Shown here one piece after another: positions 43,389 through 52,061 of a stretch of 64,000 nt of DNA (the stretch's first letter is position 1; each line of letters opens with the position of its first letter). Where the stretch lies: positions 62,001 to 126,000 of the forward strand of contig CAZODA010000003.1 of the NCBI GenBank assembly GCA_964578485.1, given 5' to 3'. A program made the translations under genes and the position numbers. Under the pieces are notes generated by a model. That model did no database searches and had not been told where the DNA came from. It saw nothing but the letters and a program-made list of their open reading frames with translations. The DNA comes from CAZODA01 sp964578485. Lineage in GTDB: Bacteria; Bacteroidota; Bacteroidia; Bacteroidales; Marinilabiliaceae.

Positions 43389-43420
43389 TTTGTCCTTAAT
43401 TATTCTTTAATGTATTTTTG
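43389..43420 (+). promoter_or_regulatory. Promoter of fucU-fucP
   Basis: TTTG (43389-43392), 20 bases and TATTTTTG (43413-43420) are a full match to the Bacteroidota promoter consensus. The start of transcription would be about 43427, giving a leader of about 35 bases before fucU. It gives fucU-fucP independent expression despite the inserted pair. Confidence 0.8.
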
Positions 43421-43461
43421 CTGATACTTTATTTTAAAGTTACATACAAAATAAATTTACA

Positions 43462-43896
43462 ATGTTAAAAGGAATATCTCCATTAATTAGTCCCGAACTT
43501 TTAAAAACATTGGCAAGCATGGGACACGGCGACGAAATAGTTTTAGCTGATGCCCATTTTCCTGCCGATAGCATGAATAACAAAGTAATTCGTGCTGATG
43601 GTTTAAAAATTGCAGATTTATTGGCAGCTATCCTCCCACTTTTTGAATTAGACTCTTATGTAGATCACCCATTAATCATGATGGCAGCAGTTGAGGGTGA
43701 TAAATTAGACCCATCGGTTGAAGAGCGTTATATAAAAAGCATAAATATCAGCTATCCTAAAATCTCTAAAATTGATCGTATAGGCAGATTTGAATTTTAC
43801 GAAAGAACAAAATCTGCCTTTGCTGTTGTCATAACTGGTGAAACAGCGAAATATGGAAATATATTATTAAAAAAAGGAGTTACACCAATTGATTAA
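43462..43896 (+). CDS. fucU: L-fucose mutarotase (RbsD/FucU family)
   Basis: This 144-residue protein starts with the RbsD/FucU pattern MLKGISPLISPELLKTLASM, MGHGDEIVLADAHFPA (with the catalytic His) and ends near FYERTKSAFAVVITGE. FucU interconverts alpha and beta anomers of L-fucose for isomerase and transporter. It is 25 bases ahead of fucP and has its own promoter at 43389. Confidence 0.93.
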   Translation: MLKGISPLISPELLKTLASMGHGDEIVLADAHFPADSMNNKVIRADGLKIADLLAAILPLFELDSYVDHPLIMMAAVEGDKLDPSVEERYIKSINISYPKISKIDRIGRFEFYERTKSAFAVVITGETAKYGNILLKKGVTPID

Positions 43897-43921
43897 CAGC
43901 AATAATTAACAAGTTAGAAAA

Positions 43922-45241
43922 ATGTCGAATAAAAAAGCAAAAGTTGTAGAGCGTAGTTTTCTTATACCCTTTATTTTAATCACAAGTCTCTTTTTTTTAT
44001 GGGGGATTGCCAATGATATGACAAATCCCATGGTGTCGGCCTTCAAAAAAGTGATGCCCGAATTATCAAACTTTGAAGCTGCTTTGGTTCAACTTGCCTT
44101 CTATGGAGGTTATGCAACTATGGCACTTCCTGCCGCACTCTTTATCCGGAAGTTTTCATATAAAGTAGCCATCCTTATTGGTTTAGGACTTTATGCCGCC
44201 GGAGCCTTACTATTTTATCCGGCTGCCGCATATGAGCAGTTTGCATTTTTCTTACTTTCACTTTATATTTTAACATTTGGACTTGCATTTTTAGAGACTG
44301 CAGCAAATCCTTTCATTCTTTTTATGGGTGATGAAAAAACTGCAACAAGGCGTTTAAACCTTGCACAAACATTTAATCCCATGGGCTCTCTTTTAGGAAT
44401 GTTAATTGCGCAGCTTTTTGTTATAAAGCTTCTACAATCTGCCCGATATACCGAAGATACTTATCATCAATTATCTACAGTTGAACAAGCTTCTATCAGA
44501 ACCCATGATTTGTCATTAATTAGCGGCCCGTATATAGCATTGGGATTATTGATTATCTTGATGTTTATATTGATTGCTTTTGCAAAAATGCCCAAAATAA
44601 AAGAACATTCGGCACTTAGCCTTTCAGAAACATTTAAAAAGTTATTTAAAAATAAAAGATATTATAATGGTGTTATAGCACAAGCTTTTTATGTAGGTGC
44701 ACAAATCATGGTTTGGACCTTTATATTTCAGTATGTTGATAATTTAAACGCATCACGACCTGCCGACGCTCAGCTTACTGCCACTTGGTATAATATGGCA
44801 GCAATGATGATGTTTCTTTCAGCAAGGGCCCTTAGTACTTTCCTTTTAAAATATACCGAACCGGCAAAATTGATGTTCATTTTTGCTCTTGGCGCAATAA
44901 CAATGACTCTTGGAACCATCTTTATTGTTGGAATAGTTGGTCTGTATTGCCTTGTTGGAATTTCAATATTTATGTCACTAATGTTTCCTACAATTTATGG
45001 GATCGCATTAAGAGATATGGGGGAAGAAGCAAAAATAGGCTCTGCCGGTTTAGTAATGGCTATTGTAGGAGGTGCGCTTATGCCTCCACTACAAGGGATG
45101 GTGCTCGACATTGGAGGTCCCGGATTTAGCGATGTAGCAATCTTAGGCTATATACCGGAGGTAAACATATCATTTGCTCTACCATTAATTTGTTTTGTAG
45201 TAATTGCTATTTACAGCTTTAGTTCAAAAGAAACTTCATAA
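43922..45241 (+). CDS. fucP: L-fucose:H+ symporter
   Basis: This 439-residue transporter of the major facilitator superfamily (FucP/glucose-galactose type) has about 12 membrane segments. Typical segments are FFLWGIANDMTNPMVSAFKK, QLAFYGGYATMALPAALFIR, LAFLETAANPFILFMGDE, RRLNLAQTFNPMGSLLG and QAFYVGAQIMVWTFIFQY; the conserved E of LETAANPF and the N of NPMGSLLG are present. It imports L-fucose with protons. Its stop is followed by a hairpin at 45297. Confidence 0.94.
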   Translation: MSNKKAKVVERSFLIPFILITSLFFLWGIANDMTNPMVSAFKKVMPELSNFEAALVQLAFYGGYATMALPAALFIRKFSYKVAILIGLGLYAAGALLFYPAAAYEQFAFFLLSLYILTFGLAFLETAANPFILFMGDEKTATRRLNLAQTFNPMGSLLGMLIAQLFVIKLLQSARYTEDTYHQLSTVEQASIRTHDLSLISGPYIALGLLIILMFILIAFAKMPKIKEHSALSLSETFKKLFKNKRYYNGVIAQAFYVGAQIMVWTFIFQYVDNLNASRPADAQLTATWYNMAAMMMFLSARALSTFLLKYTEPAKLMFIFALGAITMTLGTIFIVGIVGLYCLVGISIFMSLMFPTIYGIALRDMGEEAKIGSAGLVMAIVGGALMPPLQGMVLDIGGPGFSDVAILGYIPEVNISFALPLICFVVIAIYSFSSKETS

Positions 45242-45296
45242 CAATTTTAATTTTTGCCATTATATATAAACACAATAGTTTTAATTTGAATATTCG

Positions 45297-45324
45297 GGCT
45301 GTTTTTGTATATTCAAAAACAGCC
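45297..45324 (+). terminator. Hairpin downstream of fucP, possible terminator
   Basis: GGCTGTTTTTG and CAAAAACAGCC pair perfectly over 11 bases with a six-base loop, 56 bases past the fucP stop. A following T-run is missing, so it may be a weak terminator or an mRNA stabiliser. Confidence 0.5.
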
Positions 45325-45486
45325 TAAAGCCTTGCTTACATCATGTAATACAACATTCTAATTATTTAAATATCTCTTTTATTTTATTTACACCTTAATT
45401 TTCTCGACATTTGAATAGTGGTTTTTCTAAATAAATTTGTCTTAACTAATAATAAGCTTTTTCTTAGTTGTTTAAATTGTTTTAAA

Positions 45487-46155
45487 ATGAAATCATTTAT
45501 ATTATTCGTTTTTTCATTCACCATTTGTGTTTCTCAACTTTTCTCACAAAGAGTAGTTTCAGGTTATGTAACTGCCTTCGATGATCTTAGCCTTGGCAAT
45601 ATTAAAGTGGAAGCTAAAAAAGCAGGTTCAGCCGTTAGAACAGATTCAACCGGATATTTTTTAATAGTAACAAAAGAAAAAGATGTGTTAGTTTTTGACT
45701 CAAAGGTATTTAACAAAAAAAGAGTGAGAATTAACAAAAAAACAAAGGACTCCCTAAAAGTTAATCTCAGATTTCTTGATACACCGCAAAATCGTGACAT
45801 GGCCGTTGGTTATGGCTATGTAAAAAAATCCGACTTAACTTATGCTGTTTCACAAATGGAAAGGGATCAAAACAACTTTTGTAGTTATACCGATATCTTT
45901 GAATTGATAAAAGGTCGTTTCCCGGGAGTTATGGTTACCGGAGGCAGTGGAGAGCCCGAAGTAATTGTAAGAGGTAAAAGTTCTTTTACAACGTCCAACT
46001 GTGCCCTTTATGTTGTTGATGGCATGGTTGTACAGTCGATAAGCACCCTTCCACCCTGTCAGATAAAAAGTATCAGCGTCCTTAAAGATGCTGCATCTTC
46101 AATTTATGGAAGCAGAGGTGCCAACGGAGTAATATTGATTGAAACTATTAAATAG
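45487..46155 (+). CDS. Plug-only SusC-like protein (carboxypeptidase-like repeat plus TonB plug, no barrel)
   Basis: The ATG at 45487 gives a signal peptide (MKSFILFVFSFTICVSQLFS) and QRVVSGYVTAFDDLSLGNIK of a carboxypeptidase-D-type beta-sandwich domain. Residues about 115-222 form a TonB receptor plug (DIFELIKGRFPGVMVTGG, EVIVRGKSSFTTSNCALYVV, SISVLKDAASSIYGSRGANG, VILIETIK), and then the ORF stops. A full SusC would continue with a barrel of about 700 residues; the next gene is convergent and starts 14 bases on, so no barrel is encoded here. It is either a truncated receptor or a stand-alone periplasmic plug protein. The reading frame is clean. Confidence 0.8.
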   Translation: MKSFILFVFSFTICVSQLFSQRVVSGYVTAFDDLSLGNIKVEAKKAGSAVRTDSTGYFLIVTKEKDVLVFDSKVFNKKRVRINKKTKDSLKVNLRFLDTPQNRDMAVGYGYVKKSDLTYAVSQMERDQNNFCSYTDIFELIKGRFPGVMVTGGSGEPEVIVRGKSSFTTSNCALYVVDGMVVQSISTLPPCQIKSISVLKDAASSIYGSRGANGVILIETIK

Positions 46156-46169
46156 CCTCTTGCTTGTTA

Positions 46170-47297
46170 TTAACCAAATAGAGTTTTCTGTTTTTGAATC
46201 GACCTATCTTTATGTGCGAATTTTAAAGGTTTCCCTTTTACCGTTAAAACATCGTCTCTATTTTTTAAGAAAGTTGAAACTTCTCTTGAAGTCCATTCAA
46301 TTTTTAAAGAATCAACTATCATTTTAGCAGAAAAAACGCCTGTTTTTAAAAACTCAACTATTTTTTCTTCAGTATCATTAAGCTCTGAAACTGTTGAGTC
46401 AACCTCGTCTTGAAACTCATAAGTTATCAGCTTCCCTGCAATATCAACTGCTTTTCCACCTTTTGTGATAAGAGTATTATTGGCGTTTTTTTCTTGAGAG
46501 TTTGGTCTTCTGATATAAATTGTCCTTCCTTTTTTTAAGCCATCCATTACTCCTGACCAAGTACCTCCTTTTTCATTTGATTCTGCCACATAAATTTCAG
46601 ATGCCAATCCGTAAATTATTGGATTACGAGCCATTGCAAATTGAATGCTCCAAGGAGCCTTGGGGTAAAAAGTACTAAGTACTAAAACATCCCCGTCAAT
46701 TATTTGTTTATAATATTTTTTATAGCCTGTTTGAAATGTTGCAATACCTTGCGGAAGAACGATGATACTTTGCCCTTTATATTTTATCGCCGAATCAAGT
46801 GCCTGTTTATCAACACCCTTGGCAAAACCGCTAACAATAACTTTATAATCTTTAGATGCATTTCTTGCTACATTATCGGTAAACTCCAAAGAATTATCAT
46901 TTGCCTTTCGAGAACCTACAATTGCAATAGATTTCTCTTTCATTATTTGTTGATTTCCTTTGGTGTATAATATCGGCGGAGCGTATCTCCTGCCCAGATT
47001 CTTTTTTAAAGTCGGAGAATAATCTTGTGATGTAATTGGAATTATATTGTATCCTTGCTCCAATAAGTCTTCAACCATAAACGAATAATTCGTAAGTTCC
47101 TTTTTTTCTTCTAAAAATAATTCAACTTCATTTTTATTCAACTGATATTCATCTTCCCAATTTGAATATTCAGATTCGAAAAAGTCAATTATTGATTTGC
47201 CTCGTTCAAAAAGTTGAACAATTATTTCGTTTTTCTTTTTTGTTGTAATCTTTGAGACATGCGTCAAAGCTAACCAATATGTTAATTCTCTATGCAT
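46170..47297 (-). CDS. DprA/Smf-like Rossmann protein, second gene of a RecQ-PRTase/DprA pair
   Basis: This 375-residue protein has a helical N-terminus, then the DprA Rossmann fold: SIAIVGSRKANDNSLEFTDN, VIVSGFAKGVDKQALDSAI and NPIIYGLASEIYVAESNEKGG. It ends with a winged-helix region (about 300-360) and the tail QKQKTLFG. DprA normally loads RecA onto incoming single-stranded DNA. Here it follows the helicase/phosphoribosyltransferase gene by one base, which is a different setting from the housekeeping dprA. The pair may form a defence or DNA-uptake-control module. The tail resembles a sliding-clamp-binding Q-x-x-L-F motif. Confidence 0.85.
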   Translation of the reverse strand: MHRELTYWLALTHVSKITTKKKNEIIVQLFERGKSIIDFFESEYSNWEDEYQLNKNEVELFLEEKKELTNYSFMVEDLLEQGYNIIPITSQDYSPTLKKNLGRRYAPPILYTKGNQQIMKEKSIAIVGSRKANDNSLEFTDNVARNASKDYKVIVSGFAKGVDKQALDSAIKYKGQSIIVLPQGIATFQTGYKKYYKQIIDGDVLVLSTFYPKAPWSIQFAMARNPIIYGLASEIYVAESNEKGGTWSGVMDGLKKGRTIYIRRPNSQEKNANNTLITKGGKAVDIAGKLITYEFQDEVDSTVSELNDTEEKIVEFLKTGVFSAKMIVDSLKIEWTSREVSTFLKNRDDVLTVKGKPLKFAHKDRSIQKQKTLFG

Positions 47298-47298
47298 A

Positions 47299-49344
47299 TT
47301 AAAGTGTTTTAATATCTCCCGCTACAGTTCTTGCAATTACTAAAGGAGCAATCTTTACAGCTCCAAATTTAGTTAAAACCTTTCCAATTTCCTTAATTGT
47401 TGCACCACTATCAAAAATGTCATCAAATAAAATAACTGATTTTCCTGATAATTCCTCCGGATCAGAATAACTGAATTTTTGTGCTACATTTTCTTTCTTC
47501 AGATAGCCATTGTTAAATACCTTTTGAGGTTGAGTGTCTCCCACCTTTATTAGTTTGTATGAAATGGGTATTTTTAAAACTTGCGAAAGCTTTTCAGCAA
47601 AATTTTGTACTAAATTTCCTGATTCAGTTGGAGGAACAAAAACAATAAAATCAAATTTTTCCCGGCCATATCTTTTCCTAAAAGCCTTTAAAGTAAGTTT
47701 AAGGAGAAAGTCGGGAAAATCCCCACCATTTTCATATTTACTTCTATGTAATGCAGCTCCAACACTCGACACTCCATAATAACTTGCAGCAATTCCATTT
47801 ACAATATTTAAATTTTTACTTTTAACAATTAATTCCGGAAAATAAGCTTCCCTAAAATTAAGTAATTTTAGTTTTGTTGATTCTTGCAAGTTTAATTCCA
47901 AAGGTTGAAGATTAGTATTGTCGCAATTTTGATAATAATTATGGGAGTTATCATCTAAATAATCACACAAAAACTTCATTCGAGAGTCTTTAGTATTAAC
48001 ATATTCTAACATAGAGCCAAGCTCTTTCAATTTTTGTTCTCGTAGTTCTTCAAAAGTTTTTGTGTCAAGTTCAGGTGCATTGAATTGATATTCGTATTTT
48101 TTTGAGCGACCGTAAATAACCTCTCTTATTATTCCTTGTTCAATTAAATCTGCCTTTATAACTCTGATTTGAGTTTGTCTCAAATTTGTTTCTTTCATTA
48201 TTTGCTTTTCACCTAATGGATTTTGTTTGAGAATATTGATCACTTTATTATAATTTCTAATATTTGGGCGACCACTATCAATAAAAGCTTGTGGCAATTT
48301 ATAATCTTCCTCTATTCCATTTTTATCTTTAATTGAATTGTAAAAAAGAATTATTTTAGTTGCTTTGCCGTCTCTCCCTGCTCTTCCAATTTCTTGATAA
48401 TAGTGTATTGGTGAAACAGGAATCTGAGTGTGAATAATAAATCGAATATCGGATTTGTCTATTCCCATTCCGAGTGCATTAGTTGAAACCACAGCTTTCC
48501 ACCTATTATTCATTAATCCTTTTTCAATTTCTTTCCTTGAATCTGAATCAAGTCCTGCATTATATTCAGTTGTACTAATACCCAAAAATTCGAACCATCT
48601 GGAATAAATCTCTGTATTTACTCTTGTTCCTGTATAAATTAAACCGTTTCCTTCCAGTCCTGCCAGATTTTCAGCTAACCACAATAATTTCTCATCTTCA
48701 GATTGAACTTTAATAACATATAATTGAAAATTTTCACGAATAAGTTCACCTCTGATTGTATGAATATTTTCTGATATTTGTGATTCAATATCTTTTTGTA
48801 CCCGTTTTGTTGCAGTTGCGGTAGTTGCCAAAACAGGAAGATGTTGTGGTAATAATTTCACAAGATTGATAATCCTTCTAAAAGCAGGTCTGAAATCGTG
48901 GCCCCAAACTGAAATTGTATGAGCTTCATCAATCACAATCATTGACAGATTCATTTTTCTCGTAGCTTCAATCCATTCTTGGTTTTCTTGTCTTTCGGGG
49001 GCTATATACAAAATTTTTAATTTACCATTTATAGCATCTTGAATGGTATGAGTATTCTCTTCCGCTGCCTGTTCGGAGTTTATAAATTTGGCTTTTATCC
49101 CCTTTTCATTAAGCCCCTTTACTTGGTCTCGCATTAATGCAATCAAAGGAGAAAAAATAACAGTAAGTCCAGGTAATTGTGTTGCCGGGAACTGAAAACA
49201 AAGAGATTTTCCAAAACCGGTCTTTTCAATAAGTAGAACTCTTTTCCCTTGAAACAATAAACTAATAGTTTCCCATTGTTTATCATAAAAATGATCTAAT
49301 CCGAATGTATTTTTTAATCTTATTTCAGCCTCTTGTCTGTTCAT
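47299..49344 (-). CDS. RecQ-like DEAH helicase fused to a C-terminal phosphoribosyltransferase domain
   Basis: The N-terminal two thirds form a RecQ-type helicase: Walker A in EKTGFGKSLCF (about 40-50), DEAH (139-142) in VIDEAHTISVWGHDFRPAF, LATTATATKRVQKD, and motif VI HYYQEIGRAGRDG. The usual RecQ four-Cys zinc site looks reduced (only two Cys near 470-490) and no HRDC domain is present. The last about 120 residues are a phosphoribosyltransferase of ComF type: FIVFVPPTESGNLVQNFAE and the PRPP loop VILFDDIFDSGATIKEIG (DDIFDSGAT about 641-649). The gene is one base before the DprA-like gene. The fusion couples DNA unwinding to nucleotide metabolism. Confidence 0.88.
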   Translation of the reverse strand: MNRQEAEIRLKNTFGLDHFYDKQWETISLLFQGKRVLLIEKTGFGKSLCFQFPATQLPGLTVIFSPLIALMRDQVKGLNEKGIKAKFINSEQAAEENTHTIQDAINGKLKILYIAPERQENQEWIEATRKMNLSMIVIDEAHTISVWGHDFRPAFRRIINLVKLLPQHLPVLATTATATKRVQKDIESQISENIHTIRGELIRENFQLYVIKVQSEDEKLLWLAENLAGLEGNGLIYTGTRVNTEIYSRWFEFLGISTTEYNAGLDSDSRKEIEKGLMNNRWKAVVSTNALGMGIDKSDIRFIIHTQIPVSPIHYYQEIGRAGRDGKATKIILFYNSIKDKNGIEEDYKLPQAFIDSGRPNIRNYNKVINILKQNPLGEKQIMKETNLRQTQIRVIKADLIEQGIIREVIYGRSKKYEYQFNAPELDTKTFEELREQKLKELGSMLEYVNTKDSRMKFLCDYLDDNSHNYYQNCDNTNLQPLELNLQESTKLKLLNFREAYFPELIVKSKNLNIVNGIAASYYGVSSVGAALHRSKYENGGDFPDFLLKLTLKAFRKRYGREKFDFIVFVPPTESGNLVQNFAEKLSQVLKIPISYKLIKVGDTQPQKVFNNGYLKKENVAQKFSYSDPEELSGKSVILFDDIFDSGATIKEIGKVLTKFGAVKIAPLVIARTVAGDIKTL

Positions 49345-49387
49345 GGATATAATTGTTAAGGTTTAAAATGAAGTATCTGTTACCAGT

Positions 49388-49555
49388 TTAAGTTAATTTT
49401 TTGTCGGTGGTATGATCCGCTTTTTCAAGGGAAACAATTGCAATATGTTCGGAACGAAAGGAAATAAGCCATTCTATATTTTTAAAGTAATCTCGGTTTT
49501 GTGCAGAAATGGATTTTGAAAAGAATAATAGAAGCAATAATAATAGTATTCGCAT
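49388..49555 (-). CDS. 55-residue secreted peptide, possible small gene
   Basis: The ATG at 49555 directly abuts the stop of the upstream lipoprotein gene (TAAATG). The product starts with a perfect signal peptide (MRILLLLLLLFFSKSISAQN) and ends soon after at DKKLT. The mature part is about 36 residues without known motif. It may be a true small secreted protein cotranslated with the lipoprotein or the remaining 5' end of a longer gene lost to rearrangement. Confidence 0.5.
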   Translation of the reverse strand: MRILLLLLLLFFSKSISAQNRDYFKNIEWLISFRSEHIAIVSLEKADHTTDKKLT

Positions 49556-50425
49556 TTATCGGATTAGCTTGATAGCATTACTAAGGCATTCGAGTATCTC
49601 TCCGTCAGCAGTTTCCATAGTTATTGTGAAAATCAAATCGTTTAATGGAAGCTCAGTGGGAATTGACTTGAGTTTGAAGTAAACATAGCATGGCGATAAC
49701 GGACTGTAACTCAGCCATTTTTCTATGGAAAAGCCTTCGTTTATTGTTTTATATGTTTGTGTATGATCAAGCGCCAATTGCTTGTTGCCATAAAACACAC
49801 ATGCCGGATCAAGATCGTATATAACAAAATATGTATTCAAAGAAGCACCGGGCGGATTCCCAAAAAGATAGGAGTTAGAAGTAATCGTCAAATTTTTGAC
49901 TTCGCTAAGCCGGTAATCCTGAAATATAGGTGGTGCAACACTATTGAACGAACCGGATGCAGGAAGAGAATTAGCAAATTTTGTGTAACTGTATTCTATT
50001 TTTTCTTCCACAGATATTTCCTGTTCGTCAACATAGTTGGTTTTAATAAAGTCCTCTTGAAGAAATCTTATTGGTTTGTAATGTGTCAAACTATTTAAGT
50101 CCCATATTGATAATAGCTCATTACGGCCAACAAAGTCATCTTTGACGAGTATTTCAAATGCTACTGTATCTATATTTAAATTACTGGTATATAGCCCAAG
50201 TACAATCTGATCTGACTTTGCTTCGCTGCCGGAAAAATTCTGAGCAGCATAATAAGTCATGTTGCCTTTGTCATCTTCAATAGCCGGCAATACAAGAGAA
50301 TAATCACTCCAAATGTATGAAACTAATCTTGGGAAAAAGCAAAAATGATAAGTATTATCGAATTCATCTTTTTTGTTGCAAGAAAATAGTATGGGAATAA
50401 ATGCTAAAATCAAAAAATGCTTCAT
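49556..50425 (-). CDS. Uncharacterised outer-membrane lipoprotein
   Basis: The ATG at 50425 gives a lipobox (MKHFLILAFIPILFSCNKK), so the mature protein is about 274 residues. The sequence is beta-rich with conserved-looking stretches NTYHFCFFPRLVSYIWSDYS and PACVFYGNKQLALDHTQTYK; it is similar in style to Bacteroidota DUF4843 lipoproteins that accompany surface loci, but I cannot prove family membership. It precedes the 55-residue peptide and is the last gene before the repeat region. Confidence 0.65.
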   Translation of the reverse strand: MKHFLILAFIPILFSCNKKDEFDNTYHFCFFPRLVSYIWSDYSLVLPAIEDDKGNMTYYAAQNFSGSEAKSDQIVLGLYTSNLNIDTVAFEILVKDDFVGRNELLSIWDLNSLTHYKPIRFLQEDFIKTNYVDEQEISVEEKIEYSYTKFANSLPASGSFNSVAPPIFQDYRLSEVKNLTITSNSYLFGNPPGASLNTYFVIYDLDPACVFYGNKQLALDHTQTYKTINEGFSIEKWLSYSPLSPCYVYFKLKSIPTELPLNDLIFTITMETADGEILECLSNAIKLIR

Positions 50426-50639
50426 GATAAATGTTTTTAAAATATGTAGGGTATATGTTGCACCTATAAAGATAAACATTTTATCTGAAGTTGTTAGTTT
50501 ATACTGAAATGTATATCCACCGGAAGTATGAATCGCACAGAAAATGTATCAGTCATCAGTCATCAGTAAAACAGTAAACAGTGATGAGTGATAAGTGATA
50601 AGTTAAAAAATTGAGGACTACGTCGTATAATATAGTTTC

Positions 50640-51350
50640 GGGTTTTGAGTTTCGAGTTTCGGGTCAGCTGGTAATAACCATTATACAAAAATTATATTCT
50701 TACGTAGAAATTATGATGTCAATTAACCCCGAAGGGGTGGTATTATTGTAGTAAGAATGTAAGCTCCAAATATTTAGAACCCCGAAGGGGTGACATTATT
50801 TTCTCTACCTTTCTTAAATTGGTAATTTTTTGAATATTAATTAATTTTATGCACAAGCGGCATAGATTTTCAATTATTGTCACCAAGCGCAGCAATATGC
50901 AAATAATAGGCTCAAAACCTTATATATCTCATCCAATTTCGGACGATCATGTAGGGGCTACCCTACGTGGTCGTCCGAGATTGATGATAATAATCACACA
51001 TTGCCGCTATGATTGACCAATAAAAATTTGGATTACAACATTGTAGGGACGCGACATGTCACGTCCCTACCATTATTTGCACTAATAACTCATTTATTGA
51101 TCACTGGTAATCCGTAATTCGTAATTTTTCATTTCTTCATTCCTTAATTTCTTCATTTCTTAATTCGGGCGTTTCGACTCCGCTCTCCCGTCTCCCTCTC
51201 ACGCGGTATACGGGATTTCGCTACGCTCAACCGCCAAGCATTTTTTTTTCAACCAAAAACAATATTTCAAATTGTGCTTGGCGTACTCCTCCTTGAAAAA
51301 AGAAGGAGAGTTTTTTAATTTTAATGTACCCGAAGCATCCTGCTTTGGGA
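50640..51350. repeat. Direct repeat unit 1 (about 710 bases)
   Basis: The unit begins with GAGTTTCGAGTTTCGGGTCA and contains two ACCCCGAAGGGGT palindromes (50726 and 50779), a GGACGATCATGTAGGG/CCCTACGTGGTCGTCC inverted repeat (50941-50976), a GTAGGGACG/CGTCCCTAC inverted repeat (51043-51070), and a tail containing CTTGGCGTACTCCTCC. Unit 2 repeats all of it about 709 bases later with few changes. Confidence 0.85.
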
Positions 51351-52061
51351 GTTTCGCGTTTCGAGTTTCGGGTCAGCTGGTAATAACCATTATACAAAAA
51401 TTATATTCTTACGTAGAAATTATGATGTCAATTAACCCCGAAGGGGTGGTATTATTGTAGTAAAAATGTAAGCTCCAAACATTTAGAACCCCGAAGGGGT
51501 GACATTATTTTCTCTGCCTTTCTTAAATTGGTGATTTTTTGAATGTTAATTAATTTTATGCACAAGCGGCATAGATTTTCAACTATTGTTTAATCATAAA
51601 AAATGATTATTACCATGCGCAGCAATATGCAAATAATAGGCTCAAAACCTTATATATTTCATACAATTTCGGACGATCATGTAGGGGCTACCCTACGTGG
51701 TCGTCCGAGATTGATGATAATAATCACACATTGCCGCTATGATTGACCAATAAAAATTTGGATTACAACATTGTAGGGACGCGACATGTCACGTCCGTTT
51801 TGAGTTATCAGTAAACAGTAATGTTTCGTAATTTTTCACTTCTTCATTCCTTCATTTCTTAATTTCTTCATTTTTCATTCGGCGTTTCGACTCCGCTCTC
51901 CCGTCTCCCTCTCACGCGGGATACGGGATTTCGCTACGCTCAACCGCCAAGCATTTTTTTCAACCAAAAACAATATTTCAAATTGTGCTTGGCGTACTCC
52001 TCCTTGAAAAAAGAAGGAGAGTTTTTTAATTTTAATGTACCCGAAGCATCCTGCTTTGGGA
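51351..52061. repeat. Direct repeat unit 2 (about 710 bases)
   Basis: This copy matches unit 1 in the same order. Differences are a short insertion around 51590-51610 (AAAAAATGATTATTACCATG) and a changed stretch after the shortened GTAGGGACG inverted repeat near 51800. Its last 250 bases, including AAGCATCCTGCTTTGGGAG, agree almost base for base with unit 1. Confidence 0.85.

Noticed and set aside
45242..45486. Riboswitch or leader RNA before the plug-only gene
   Set aside because: Only one simple hairpin is present, without conserved riboswitch features.
51272..51460. 62-residue ORF, identical in sequence to the one at 51983-52171
   Set aside because: Both lie at the same place in the 710-base repeat units; the coding look is a by-product of repeat identity. 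No start signal or family match supports a gene.
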